Source: an uncultured Bacteroides sp.
GTDB lineage: Bacteria; Bacteroidota; Bacteroidia; Bacteroidales; Bacteroidaceae
Direction: 5' to 3'
NCBI GenBank assembly: GCA_902388495.1
Contig: CABMPP010000014.1
Span: forward strand, 1-64,000
DNA length: 64,000 bases
Part shown: one piece after another, positions 44,094 through 52,733 of the stretch
How the letters are laid out: the number at the start of each line of letters is the position of its first letter
Numbering within the stretch: position 1 is the first letter of the stretch
Position numbers and translations under genes: made by a program
The notes under the pieces: generated by a model
What the model saw: only the letters and a program-made list of their open reading frames with translations
Databases searched by the model: none
What the model was told of the DNA's origin: nothing

Positions 44094-46202
44094 TTATTCG
44101 AAGTCGATGATACCACCACCGGCATTCAGATCCTGACCGTTGCCATGACCATGTGTATGACCGATTTCCAAGTCAGCTTCGATGGTTGTAGCAATAATCT
44201 TCTTCACTGTTACCGTGACATCGATTGTCTTCTTGTCTTTGGTGATTACCTGAACGGTGTAAGTCTTCATCTGTTGCTTTCTGGTCAGATTGAATCCTTT
44301 GACTTGCTTGTAAGGTGCAACAGTCAGTTGTACAGATACACTTTGGTTAGTATAGCTGCTGTTAGGCAGAATGTTAGCATTGTCAGCCTTGATCATCTTA
44401 GTAAGCAGCAGAGCTACATAGTTGGCTGTCTCCTTGTTCATGCTTGGTAAAGCAGCGGCAGCAGCTTCAGCCGGAGTCTTGCCTTCATAAGCAGTACCAC
44501 CCAAATAATTGCCTTTTACAGTTACGCTGGCAGATGCAGAGCCGGTGAAGCAAGGTTTGTTAATGTATTCGGCTGCCAAGTCTGCACTGGCTCCGATTTT
44601 AACCTCAGAAACATAACCGAATCTGAACTTGGAGAAGTGATTAATCTTGCCCACAAATGCTTTGGAGCTCATGTCATACTCGGCATAGTTATTGGCATCT
44701 GCTTTCCAGGTATTGGTATTCTCGTTCAGATAAAGAACGCCGAGTACATAGTCCGGTTCTACGGTTACAGTAGTCGGAGCCTCGAACTTGATTTCGAGTG
44801 GTTTGGAGAATACTGCACCACTGGGCTGACCTTCATAAGTACGAACGGCAGCTGTAGTCTTTTCTGTCATGATATCGCGTTTCAAAGAAACGTTTTCAGC
44901 TTTTCCACCTACATAGTAAATCTGTGTTCCGGCAGGAATAGTTATCTGGTCTGCTACAGCTTTTGTCTCACCGGTTGTTTCACCAGTTTCTTCGTCGATA
45001 ACAGCTTCAGTAGATACCAATTCTACCACAGCATCAGATTTAACTTCTACTGTCGGTATGTTTTCAAGCTCTTTCAAGTCGATACCTAATTCTTCTGCTA
45101 CAGTTTCAAGACTTGAACTGATGTTGGCGTCTTTCAATGCATCTTCTACCGGAGTCGGCTTGGCGTCTTCCACAGGAACTTCCAATGTTTCGTCACCACC
45201 TACTTCTTGGTCAGGATCGGGAGGAGTAGTGGTATCTATCTTCATGGTGAAAGTACCCGTGTATTGCCATACGGCACCGCTTTCTTTCAGAGGAACCCAC
45301 ATGCTGATTGTCTGTTCTATATATCCGTTCTTGCTTACAGTGATATAGGCCATTGTTGTCGGCAATACGTACTTGGCAGGAATTTCTACACTGTAGATAC
45401 CTTTGGCATCGCTGGTAGTCGTACCGCTAAAGCCTGTATTGGTAGTTACTTTGATGGTAGCATTGTTGATAGCAGCGTCTTTTTCATCTTTAAGCATACC
45501 TCCAATATAGTATTTAGCTTCTTGTTGTTGCTCTGCTTCAGTCTTCTGCATCAGTACAGTAGCAACCGTAACGGCAACTTGCTCGCCTTCACCTTCTTGT
45601 GCTGCAACCGGAGCAACATAGATGTTTGCATAGGCTTTGTTGTAACCTTCGGCAGTCAGTACAGCTGCATAATTACCCGGCTGTACATTCTCAACAGTAA
45701 AAGCGTTGCCGCTGACAGTTACATTGTCAAGACCTGCAATAACTACAGACTTCAAGGCTACAGCTGCACCCGATGTGTCGCTTGCGCTACCTTTGATGCT
45801 GTATTTTACAGTTTTGTATGTCGGGTCGTCATAACCCGGATACATGGCTGCATTTACAGTATAAACGGCAGTCTTGCCATTCTCGATGGTTTCTACATAT
45901 ACAGAACTTGTTACGGTTTTGTAATCTGCCTTAGAGATCGTAATGACGTTCATCCCGGCATCTACAGTCATCTCATACGTACCGTCTGCTCCGGTAGTTG
46001 TGTTATTGACTGTTGCTCCTGACAGAGGCTTTCCGGTAACAGCATCCGAAACGACGCCTGCAATCTTGTATACCGGCTTTTCGGTGCTTGGACCTTCTAC
46101 ATTGATCTCTTCTTTTTCATAGCAACTGGCAAACATGCCGCAGATTGCTATTAACATTAACGCTAACTTAGCGCTAAACCCAAATAAACTTTTCTTTTTC
46201 AT
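44094..46202 (-). CDS. Large lipoprotein with carboxypeptidase-regulatory-like repeats and a His/Gly tail, cluster A
   Basis: 702 residues. Lipoprotein signal with lipobox FASC (about Cys27). Three CarboxypepD_reg-like beta-sandwich modules follow: IAGVVSDAVTGKPLSGATV, then IKGSASDTSGAAVALKSVVI, then IGGMLKDEKDAAINNATI. An acidic Pro/Glu linker (about 330-360) leads to a large C-terminal region, reminiscent of DUF3869 lipoproteins, that ends HTHGHGNGQDLNAGGGI. The same tail plan ends the shorter lipoprotein at 50527. Probably surface or periplasmic; His residues could bind metal. Ten bases after the large-barrel gene. Confidence 0.75.
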   Translation of the reverse strand: MKKKSLFGFSAKLALMLIAICGMFASCYEKEEINVEGPSTEKPVYKIAGVVSDAVTGKPLSGATVNNTTTGADGTYEMTVDAGMNVITISKADYKTVTSSVYVETIENGKTAVYTVNAAMYPGYDDPTYKTVKYSIKGSASDTSGAAVALKSVVIAGLDNVTVSGNAFTVENVQPGNYAAVLTAEGYNKAYANIYVAPVAAQEGEGEQVAVTVATVLMQKTEAEQQQEAKYYIGGMLKDEKDAAINNATIKVTTNTGFSGTTTSDAKGIYSVEIPAKYVLPTTMAYITVSKNGYIEQTISMWVPLKESGAVWQYTGTFTMKIDTTTPPDPDQEVGGDETLEVPVEDAKPTPVEDALKDANISSSLETVAEELGIDLKELENIPTVEVKSDAVVELVSTEAVIDEETGETTGETKAVADQITIPAGTQIYYVGGKAENVSLKRDIMTEKTTAAVRTYEGQPSGAVFSKPLEIKFEAPTTVTVEPDYVLGVLYLNENTNTWKADANNYAEYDMSSKAFVGKINHFSKFRFGYVSEVKIGASADLAAEYINKPCFTGSASASVTVKGNYLGGTAYEGKTPAEAAAAALPSMNKETANYVALLLTKMIKADNANILPNSSYTNQSVSVQLTVAPYKQVKGFNLTRKQQMKTYTVQVITKDKKTIDVTVTVKKIIATTIEADLEIGHTHGHGNGQDLNAGGGIIDFE

Positions 46203-46212
46203 CTCAATAAAA

Positions 46213-47250
46213 TTAAAAATTTAACAATTCTGATTTAATAAAATATGGATTAAAACTATTTGATTGCATGATGTTGTCTCCCGGAGATGCACGATAAGTC
46301 TTGTAGCTGTATTGCTCATTTCCGGCATTGTATGCCATTCCCATGTTCCTGGATGGGGTGACGCGGGGTATATATCCTTTTCTTTTATATCTGTAAGGTG
46401 GAAGTGCTATTTGGAAGCGAAATCCTCCGTTAGCTTTGGCATCAGGACTTTTCATTGCGAAAAAACCGATGGAGGCATAGCGGAAGTGGCGGATGACATC
46501 GATTCGCACTCCCTTTTCTCCCAATAAGTATTGTTCACACTTCATGCTTGTTTCTATATTATATTGTGGCCAGTAGAAGCTGCCTCCCAACGACCATGTT
46601 AGTTTCATTTTTGTACCGTAATGGCAGGTAAACCCATCCCAATATGCTACTCCCGTATATCCTATCCGTGCTTCTATGCCGAAACGGTTGTCGCGGATAA
46701 GGCGATGCGTGAGCTTCAGATCCATGCCATAGCGTTCATTGCTAAAGTGTCCTATGGTAAATGTCCCCCATATATTATAAGGTAGGCGTATCATTTGCGA
46801 AATGCCTATAAAACCCGGATGTACCTTGTTATATAGGAATGGATATCCATCGTTGTAAACAGGCAATACCAATTGTGTTGTCAATCTCATGCCTTTCCAT
46901 AGAGAAACCTCAATGGCCGGAGCCAGATTGAACAGTACTTGGTATATCTGTGTTATTACCAGATTCTTAAGAGATAATTCCGGATATACCACCACATCTA
47001 CTTTAAACAAAGAACTATTCTTTCTCTTTACTTTTTTCACCTCTTTCCATGTCTCACCTAAATCGTAACTTACATTCCAATCTTGATGGCTTGGTTTTGA
47101 TATTGTATCTACTTTATTATCAACGTGATAGTAAAGAGAAATTTGGGGTATATTATTATCGAGTACAATTATCCGGCATGGCTTTTTCTCCGGAAATGAC
47201 ATCGTAAAAAACAGGAAATCAGAATAAATATGTAACGCCTTGAATATCAA
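46213..47250 (-). pseudogene. 5'-truncated large beta-barrel protein, cluster A
   Basis: 345 codons open, but homology to the complete paralogue at 49266-50513 starts only at an internal Met (about codon 17, near 47202), at MSFPEKKP versus MGLPEKKS. About 88 paralogue residues, including the signal peptide, are missing, and nothing matching them or a -7 box lies just upstream. From there to the end it is collinear and ends with the same NPYFIKSELLNF. Without a signal peptide it should not reach the outer membrane. Decayed copy, or part of a recombination system that supplies the missing 5' end. Confidence 0.7.
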
Positions 47251-47521
47251 TTGAATTTATTGAATGTTGCTACTTTTATTGAAAATGATTATCCTTCTCT
47301 ATCCTTCACTTTTGATAGGTGATTGTTACTGGTTTGTTGCTATATTTAGTCTATATATCGTCTTAATCATATAACGCTAATTGCTGATATTCAGAGGAAT
47401 AAATCTAAAAAGACTAAATTGTAGAGAATAAAAATGAAATACCAAATCTTTTATGAGTGACTTTTGTTACTGTTTTGTGACTAATAGCAGATAAATGTGT
47501 GTTTTTTTGATAGATAAGATT
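47251..47521. other. AT-rich spacer between truncated barrel gene and recombinase
   Basis: No gene, no clear TAnnTTTG box toward cluster A, and no copy of the missing 5' end of the barrel gene. A TTTTG-rich stretch around 47460-47482 may hold the recombinase promoter. Confidence 0.4.
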
Positions 47522-48661
47522 ATGAGAAAGCAATTGAAAATAAAAGAGCCTATAAAAGTTAGGACAAAGAAACTGGCCAATGGTTGCCAGTCTATATACC
47601 TGGATATATATTTGGATGGAAAACGGAAATATGAGTTCTTAAAATTGTATATCATCCCCGAACGTGACAGGATAGACAAGAACAAGAACCTTGAAACATT
47701 GAAGTTAGCAAATGCAATAAAGTCTCAGAAGATCGTAGAATTACAAAATCAGACTTATGGATTTAACCGCACTAAAGTATCTAAGGTGAAATTAACTGAT
47801 TATATGAGAGACATAGCAGAGCAAAGTGCTGATAACCTGGCACGGAAAAGTACGATACATGCTGTTATATGCCATTTGGATAACTATACCCCCGATGGAA
47901 TATTGCTTAGAAAAGTAGATAAGGCATATTTATTAGGGTTCATAGATTATTTGAAGAAAGCAAAACAAAAACATAGTAAGAAAGAAAAAGCATTGCATGT
48001 TAATACCCAACTCCATTATTTTAAGACGTTACGCTATTGCTTGAATTGTGCTGTTTCTGAAGAATATATAACCAGTAATCCGATTGATAAAATGAAAAGT
48101 GAAGATAAACCCAAACGCCTCCGGACAGAGAGGGATTATCTCAGCATGAAAGAACTGACAGATTTAGTGCACACTCCTTTTTATAATACTCTGCTGAGGA
48201 AAGCCTTTTTGTTTAGCTGTTTTTGCGGGTTGCGGCATTGCGATATTGTAGCCTTACGATGGAAAGACATACGTTATGAGGAGAATGGAAATGCATTGCT
48301 GCACATCATACAACAAAAGACGAAAGAGGCTATATCGCTTCCATTGAGCACTGAGGCATTAAAGTACTTACCGCATAGGGGAAATGCTCAGAACTCGGAT
48401 AGGGTGTTTGCAGGCTTAATTTCATTGGGGCGAAGTAATGAAATACTATATAGATGGGCAGAACAAGCAGGAATATCCAAGCATGTCACTTTTCATACCG
48501 CACGTCATACACATGCTACAATGATGTTGACATTAGGAGTCGATTTGTATACCGTTTCCAAGTTGCTGGGGCATACCAATATACAAACAACACAGGTTTA
48601 CGCTAAACTTGTAGATGAGAGCAAGAAAAAGGCTGTTGCACTTATTCCTAATATTACATAA
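47522..48661 (+). CDS. Tyrosine site-specific recombinase (integrase)
   Basis: 379 residues from the ATG at 47522. Arm-type DNA-binding N-terminus (about 1-85), SAM-like core-binding domain (about 88-190) and catalytic domain (about 200-370). All catalytic residues are visible: Arg238 in GLRHCD, Lys266 in QQKTKE, His325 and Arg328 in FHTARHTHA, His351 in LLGHTNI, Tyr360 in TTQVYAK. Lower-GC, more A/T-rich than its housekeeping neighbours. It lies alone between two divergent paralogous clusters; no excisionase or mobilisation genes. It may be a phase-variation recombinase or the relic of a small integrated element. Confidence 0.93.
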   Translation: MRKQLKIKEPIKVRTKKLANGCQSIYLDIYLDGKRKYEFLKLYIIPERDRIDKNKNLETLKLANAIKSQKIVELQNQTYGFNRTKVSKVKLTDYMRDIAEQSADNLARKSTIHAVICHLDNYTPDGILLRKVDKAYLLGFIDYLKKAKQKHSKKEKALHVNTQLHYFKTLRYCLNCAVSEEYITSNPIDKMKSEDKPKRLRTERDYLSMKELTDLVHTPFYNTLLRKAFLFSCFCGLRHCDIVALRWKDIRYEENGNALLHIIQQKTKEAISLPLSTEALKYLPHRGNAQNSDRVFAGLISLGRSNEILYRWAEQAGISKHVTFHTARHTHATMMLTLGVDLYTVSKLLGHTNIQTTQVYAKLVDESKKKAVALIPNIT

Positions 48662-49190
48662 CCTTCAGTTAAAGCCGGAATACAATATGTCATTCTGTAT
48701 TTTTAATCATTAATTCTTCTTACCTTCTTCTTATCTTCTCCTTACCTACTCCTTACTTACTCCTTAGTTACTCCTTACTATAAGCAAGGAGTAGGTAAAG
48801 AGAAGATACATAAAGGGGGATAGTCAGATACGAACAGGAACTATTGAAGATGCATTCCCGATGCAGGGAATAAACGAATTTACTGATAGGATATTTGTTC
48901 TTTGGTAGTATCTGTTGTCTGTTATAATGTATATATGTGGAATTAATGCATATTTATTCTTAATTTTATAAAAGGCTTTTCTAATTGTTCTTTTTGGAGA
49001 TGCTGAACGAGTTAGCGAGAATTGATAAAAAGCTACTATATGACACAAAAAACAACATTATAGTCTACAAAAGCGCATAATACTCCTTAATAGTTCAGGA
49101 TAGTTAAGACATTACATATAAACATTCTGGGTGTTTATCAGGTGTTTTTGAAGAAAAAACTACATTATTTCATTTTTTCATATAATAATC
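48662..49190. other. Non-coding region with recombinase-type repeats
   Basis: About 530 bp without a gene. It holds the inverted repeat described separately, with three TACTCCTTA copies, and one isolated further copy at 49081-49089. No conserved reading frame; a 74-codon minus-strand frame at 48824-49048 has no features of a real protein. Confidence 0.6.
48732..48808. repeat. 23-bp inverted repeat with 11-bp direct repeats, candidate recombination site
   Basis: Arms 48732-48754 and 48786-48808 pair at 22 of 23 positions around a 31-base loop. TACTCCTTA recurs at 48747, 48758 and 48769 (11-bp period) and once more at 49081. Placed 70 bases after the recombinase stop, it may be its terminator, its binding site, or both. 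Confidence 0.65.
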
Positions 49191-49221
49191 TTTGGTATTA
49201 TTAAAAAAGTGTCTATTTTTG
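49191..49221 (+). promoter_or_regulatory. Promoter of cluster B (-33 and -7 boxes)
   Basis: TTTG (49191-49194), 19 bases, then TATTTTTG (49214-49221): an exact match to the Bacteroidetes TTTG-N19-TAnnTTTG layout. Leader of about 40 bases to the ATG at 49266. Confidence 0.8.
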
Positions 49222-49265
49222 CACCATATTTTGTGTTGCGTGAACACAAAAAATGATTGAAAAAG

Positions 49266-50513
49266 ATGAGGTATAAAAACTCTAACATAAGAAAGTGCCT
49301 AAATACTAAAACAATAGCGCAATGCGCGGCGTTCTTTTTATACTGTTTGCTTCCTTTAAAGGGATTTTGCCAAACGGGGGAAAGTACCGTAAATACTTTA
49401 GTAGAGATGGGATTTGAAAATGTTGGATGGACAGAAGACGGCAATGAACGTGTATATGTTCTGCAGAATTCTGCATATCGTTTACAAGGGGTCGGCATAA
49501 GCAAGGCGGTGGATGTCATCCAAAAGATGGGTTTACCGGAGAAAAAGTCATGCCGGATAATTGTTTTAAACAATAATGTACCTCAGATCTCACTTTATTA
49601 TCATCCTTTAAAGGGTGATAGCGTGCTTCAGGCAGAACGCAACGACTGGAATGTCAGTTATGAGTTGGGTGATGCATGGAAAGAGGCGCGAAAGATAAAG
49701 TTGAAAAATAGTTCTTTGTTTAAGGTTGATGTATTGGTGTATCCTCAATTGGCATTCAAGAATCTGATAATTACGCAGATTTATCAGGTCTTGTTTGATT
49801 TGAGTCCTGCTATAGAAGTTTCGTTTTGGAAAGGGATGAAGGTAACTGCACAGCTGAAGGTGCCTGTTTATAATGATGGGTATGGGAAGTATGAAGGTAA
49901 GGTTCATCCTGGTAACTTGACGATATCGCAGCGTTTACGATTGCCGTATAATATATTCGGTAAGGTGACCGCTGGTTATTTTAATGCAGACCAATATGGT
50001 TTTGATGCGGAGTTTTTCCGTCCTTTTAATGATGAGCGTTTTTCGCTGCTGGCCCGAATTGGATATACGGGAACGGGATATTGGGATGGCTTTAAATTGC
50101 ATTATGATCCCTCGACATGGGTTGTTACCTGGTCTTTAGGAGGCAGTTTTTATTGGCCGCAATTTAATACCCAGTTTACGTTGAAAGCCGAGCAGTATTT
50201 GATGGAGGAAAAAGGAGTCAGATTTGAAATGATTCGTCATTTTCGTTATTGCTCAATAGGCTTTTATGCAATGAAGGCAGAAAACGCAAAGTCTAATGGT
50301 GGCTTTCGGTTTCAAGTGGCTTTGCCACCCTATAAATATAAAAGGAAGGGATATATACCGCGTGTGAATACTTCTGCTAATATGGGTATTGTTTATAATG
50401 CAGGTAACGAACGACTTTATTATAAGCAGTATAAGGCAGAGGCTAGCGATAATATAATGGAACAAAATAGTTTTAACCCATATTTTATTAAGTCAGAATT
50501 GTTAAATTTTTAA
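49266..50513 (+). CDS. Large outer-membrane beta-barrel protein, YjbH C-terminal-like, cluster B
   Basis: 415 residues from the ATG at 49266 (a TTG three codons upstream is also in frame). Signal peptide with a long basic start, ending FCQ (about residue 36). A small N-terminal domain (about 37-125, with GFENVGWTEDGNERVYVLQN) precedes many beta strands: KVTAGYFNADQYGFDAEF, ARIGYTGTGYWDGF, WSLGGSFYWPQF, GGFRFQVALPPYKY. The late part resembles the C-terminal barrel of YjbH/GfcD. Full-length paralogue of the truncated gene at 46213. First gene of cluster B, 13 bases before the lipoprotein gene. Confidence 0.7.
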   Translation: MRYKNSNIRKCLNTKTIAQCAAFFLYCLLPLKGFCQTGESTVNTLVEMGFENVGWTEDGNERVYVLQNSAYRLQGVGISKAVDVIQKMGLPEKKSCRIIVLNNNVPQISLYYHPLKGDSVLQAERNDWNVSYELGDAWKEARKIKLKNSSLFKVDVLVYPQLAFKNLIITQIYQVLFDLSPAIEVSFWKGMKVTAQLKVPVYNDGYGKYEGKVHPGNLTISQRLRLPYNIFGKVTAGYFNADQYGFDAEFFRPFNDERFSLLARIGYTGTGYWDGFKLHYDPSTWVVTWSLGGSFYWPQFNTQFTLKAEQYLMEEKGVRFEMIRHFRYCSIGFYAMKAENAKSNGGFRFQVALPPYKYKRKGYIPRVNTSANMGIVYNAGNERLYYKQYKAEASDNIMEQNSFNPYFIKSELLNF

Positions 50514-50526
50514 TTAAATTATTGAG

Positions 50527-51423
50527 ATGAAGAAGATTAAATTCTTAAACGGCATGAGTGCAGTATTTGCATTAGCCGTAGTAGCTTTGGCTACAACTTT
50601 CACTTCTTGTGAGAAGGAAGAGTTCAATGTAAAAGTTGAACCAATTAATGCACAGGCCACTATTAGTCCGATTGTACTTGCTGTAGAAAATGGCGTTACT
50701 AAAGATGTAACAGGTGATGCTGCTATTACCTATGATCCGGCTTCTACATTTACAGGTAGCCCTAGTTTTGCTGGTGCAACAGTTACTATTGGAGTTACTT
50801 ATAAGGATATGAGCACATCAGTAAAAGTAATTGTTCCGGCATTGCAAGCTGGTCAGTTCGCTTCACTGACTCCGACTATTATTCTTCAGAAAGAGGCTCC
50901 TGAAACGAAGATTGAAATGAATGAAACTGCAACAACTCAGGAGGTTTCTAAGGATGGTAACAAAGAAGTACCTAACCCTACTGATTATTGGGTTACTACA
51001 ACTGTGAAGTATACGAAAAAATCTGGTAATTTAGTTTTGGAAGATTCAAAGGTTATTAATACTACAGATTTTTCAGAACGTATGCTTGCTGAATCTTTCT
51101 TTAGTACGCTTAAGAATACTTATGAGGAAACTCCTGCCGTTGAAGAGGGCGTTAAAGTATATGCTCATTCTCAAACAGAAGCTAAAGTAGTTTATACTGT
51201 TGTAACGACTGAATATAAGATCGTTAAGACTGCAGATGCTAATACGAAGGCTGGAGAAGAAGTTCTTGCTTCTATTAAGACTCAAAATTATACGAAGACA
51301 GATTTGCAAATCAAAGATAACCAACCTATTCCGGGTCACAATCATGCTCCTCAAGGTCATGGTCACGGTCATGGTCATGGTGATGATGGTAACGCAGGTG
51401 GCGGTATTGTAATCGCTGACTAA
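50527..51423 (+). CDS. Lipoprotein with a His/Gly-rich tail (DUF3869-like), cluster B
   Basis: 298 residues. Signal with lipobox FTSC (about Cys27) followed by EKEEFNVKVEP, closely like the cluster A lipoprotein start (EKEEINVEGP). A beta-sandwich (about 35-120), a second domain, then a C-terminal tail GHNHAPQGHGHGHGHGDD and NAGGGIVIAD. I place it with DUF3869-type Bacteroides lipoproteins by recall. Shorter than the cluster A form because the three regulatory-like modules are absent. The His cluster may bind metal. Confidence 0.7.
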   Translation: MKKIKFLNGMSAVFALAVVALATTFTSCEKEEFNVKVEPINAQATISPIVLAVENGVTKDVTGDAAITYDPASTFTGSPSFAGATVTIGVTYKDMSTSVKVIVPALQAGQFASLTPTIILQKEAPETKIEMNETATTQEVSKDGNKEVPNPTDYWVTTTVKYTKKSGNLVLEDSKVINTTDFSERMLAESFFSTLKNTYEETPAVEEGVKVYAHSQTEAKVVYTVVTTEYKIVKTADANTKAGEEVLASIKTQNYTKTDLQIKDNQPIPGHNHAPQGHGHGHGHGDDGNAGGGIVIAD

Positions 51424-51468
51424 TTGATTTCTTGCTGTAGTTATTTATCTTAAAACTAAAGAGAAAAG

Positions 51469-52605
51469 ATGAAAAGTAAATTAATAATAGCCTCTTTATT
51501 GTTAGCAGGCGCTTGTGCTACGGTTAGTGCACAAGAAAAGACTAAATATTATACCGATAAGGCATCGGATAATATCTTTGTAGGAGTAGGCGTTGGGGGT
51601 ATGGCCGTAATTAACGACGGTCTCAATACTCCGACAATGAACTTTAATATCTCCGTAGGTAAGTATATCACTCCGGTTTGGGGTGTGCGTGGTCAATTTG
51701 GTGGAATTTCTCAAAGCCTTGATGATCAGGATTCTGGTTATCATCGTTATTGCAAGAAATTCGGCGAAATTAACTTGGATGCTATGGTAAATCTGATTAA
51801 TTTGTTCGCTGGCTATAATCCTAACCGTGCATTCGACCTCTATGTATTTGGTGGTCCTACAATGAACGTAAGTAAGGCAGTAGATACTGATCTTAGTATT
51901 AATGCTGGTACAGGCAAGGAAACCTATTCTTATACAGAAGATGGTATGAAAGCCCGCTTCGGTGCAACTGTAGGTTTGGGCTTGGCTTATAACATCAGTT
52001 CAAAATGGGCTGTTAACCTGGAAGGTCGTTTGGGCGTAACTCCTTCTATCTTCGGTGATGCAAGCGACTGCCGCAAGGCTGAAGCTACTGCTCGCGTAAA
52101 CGTAGGTTTGGCTTATACTTTCGGTGGCAAGAAGTTTGTTGCTGCTTCTAATATTGACGAAGATGCTATCAACGCAGAAATCAACAGATACAGAAGCGAA
52201 CTGGCACAGGCTCAGGCTGACCTGGCTAACTGCAAGAATGCATTGGCTAACGTGAAACCTGAAGTAAGAGAAGTTACTAAGGAAGTTGAAGTTGCCGGTC
52301 CTCGTGCTATCTTCTTCAAGATTGGTAGCGCTCGTCTTGACGACTACGGTAAGGTTAACATCGAATTGGCTGCTAAGATCCTGAAGGCTAATCCGGATAA
52401 GAAGTACAAAGTTGCAGGTTATGCTGATAAGGCTACCGGTAGCGCTTCTTGGAACCAGAAGTTGTCTGAAAAACGTGCTCAGGCTGTTTACGATGCTTTG
52501 ATCGCTCAGGGTGTTGACAAAGATCAGCTCGAACTCGTTGGATTCGGTGGTACTGCAAACATGTTCGGTAAGAACTTCTTGAACCGCGTAGTTATTCTTG
52601 AATAA
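51469..52605 (+). CDS. OmpA-family protein, cluster B
   Basis: 378 residues. Signal peptide (1-21, ending VSAQ), N-terminal barrel (about 25-220), helical linker and OmpA peptidoglycan-binding domain (about 270-378). From DEDAINAEIN to the last residue it differs from the cluster A protein at only a few positions, at DNA level too, whereas the barrels differ in length and sequence. It anchors the outer membrane to peptidoglycan; the partner proteins of the cluster may sit beside it. 45 bases after the lipoprotein gene. Confidence 0.9.
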   Translation: MKSKLIIASLLLAGACATVSAQEKTKYYTDKASDNIFVGVGVGGMAVINDGLNTPTMNFNISVGKYITPVWGVRGQFGGISQSLDDQDSGYHRYCKKFGEINLDAMVNLINLFAGYNPNRAFDLYVFGGPTMNVSKAVDTDLSINAGTGKETYSYTEDGMKARFGATVGLGLAYNISSKWAVNLEGRLGVTPSIFGDASDCRKAEATARVNVGLAYTFGGKKFVAASNIDEDAINAEINRYRSELAQAQADLANCKNALANVKPEVREVTKEVEVAGPRAIFFKIGSARLDDYGKVNIELAAKILKANPDKKYKVAGYADKATGSASWNQKLSEKRAQAVYDALIAQGVDKDQLELVGFGGTANMFGKNFLNRVVILE

Positions 52606-52637
52606 TATAACTTCAGTGGAAAATAGACTCTAATAAT

Positions 52638-52669
52638 GAAGGCGTCTGGAATTCAGACGCCTTCTTTTT
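52638..52669 (+). terminator. Terminator after the cluster B OmpA gene
   Basis: Stem GAAGGCGTCTG / CAGACGCCTTC with loop GAATT and a T-tract; it separates the small YjbH-like gene from the rest of cluster B. Confidence 0.9.
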
Positions 52670-52722
52670 AGTATATCTGCTGTTATAGAATATATCTGAT
52701 TTTTATCATTAGTGACTGAACC

Positions 52723-52730
52723 TATATTTG
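52723..52730 (+). promoter_or_regulatory. -7 promoter box of the small YjbH-like gene, cluster B
   Basis: TATATTTG ends directly before ATGATG. By the usual spacing transcription would start at about 52734, the A of the second ATG, giving a leaderless mRNA. Confidence 0.55.
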
Positions 52731-52733
52731 ATG

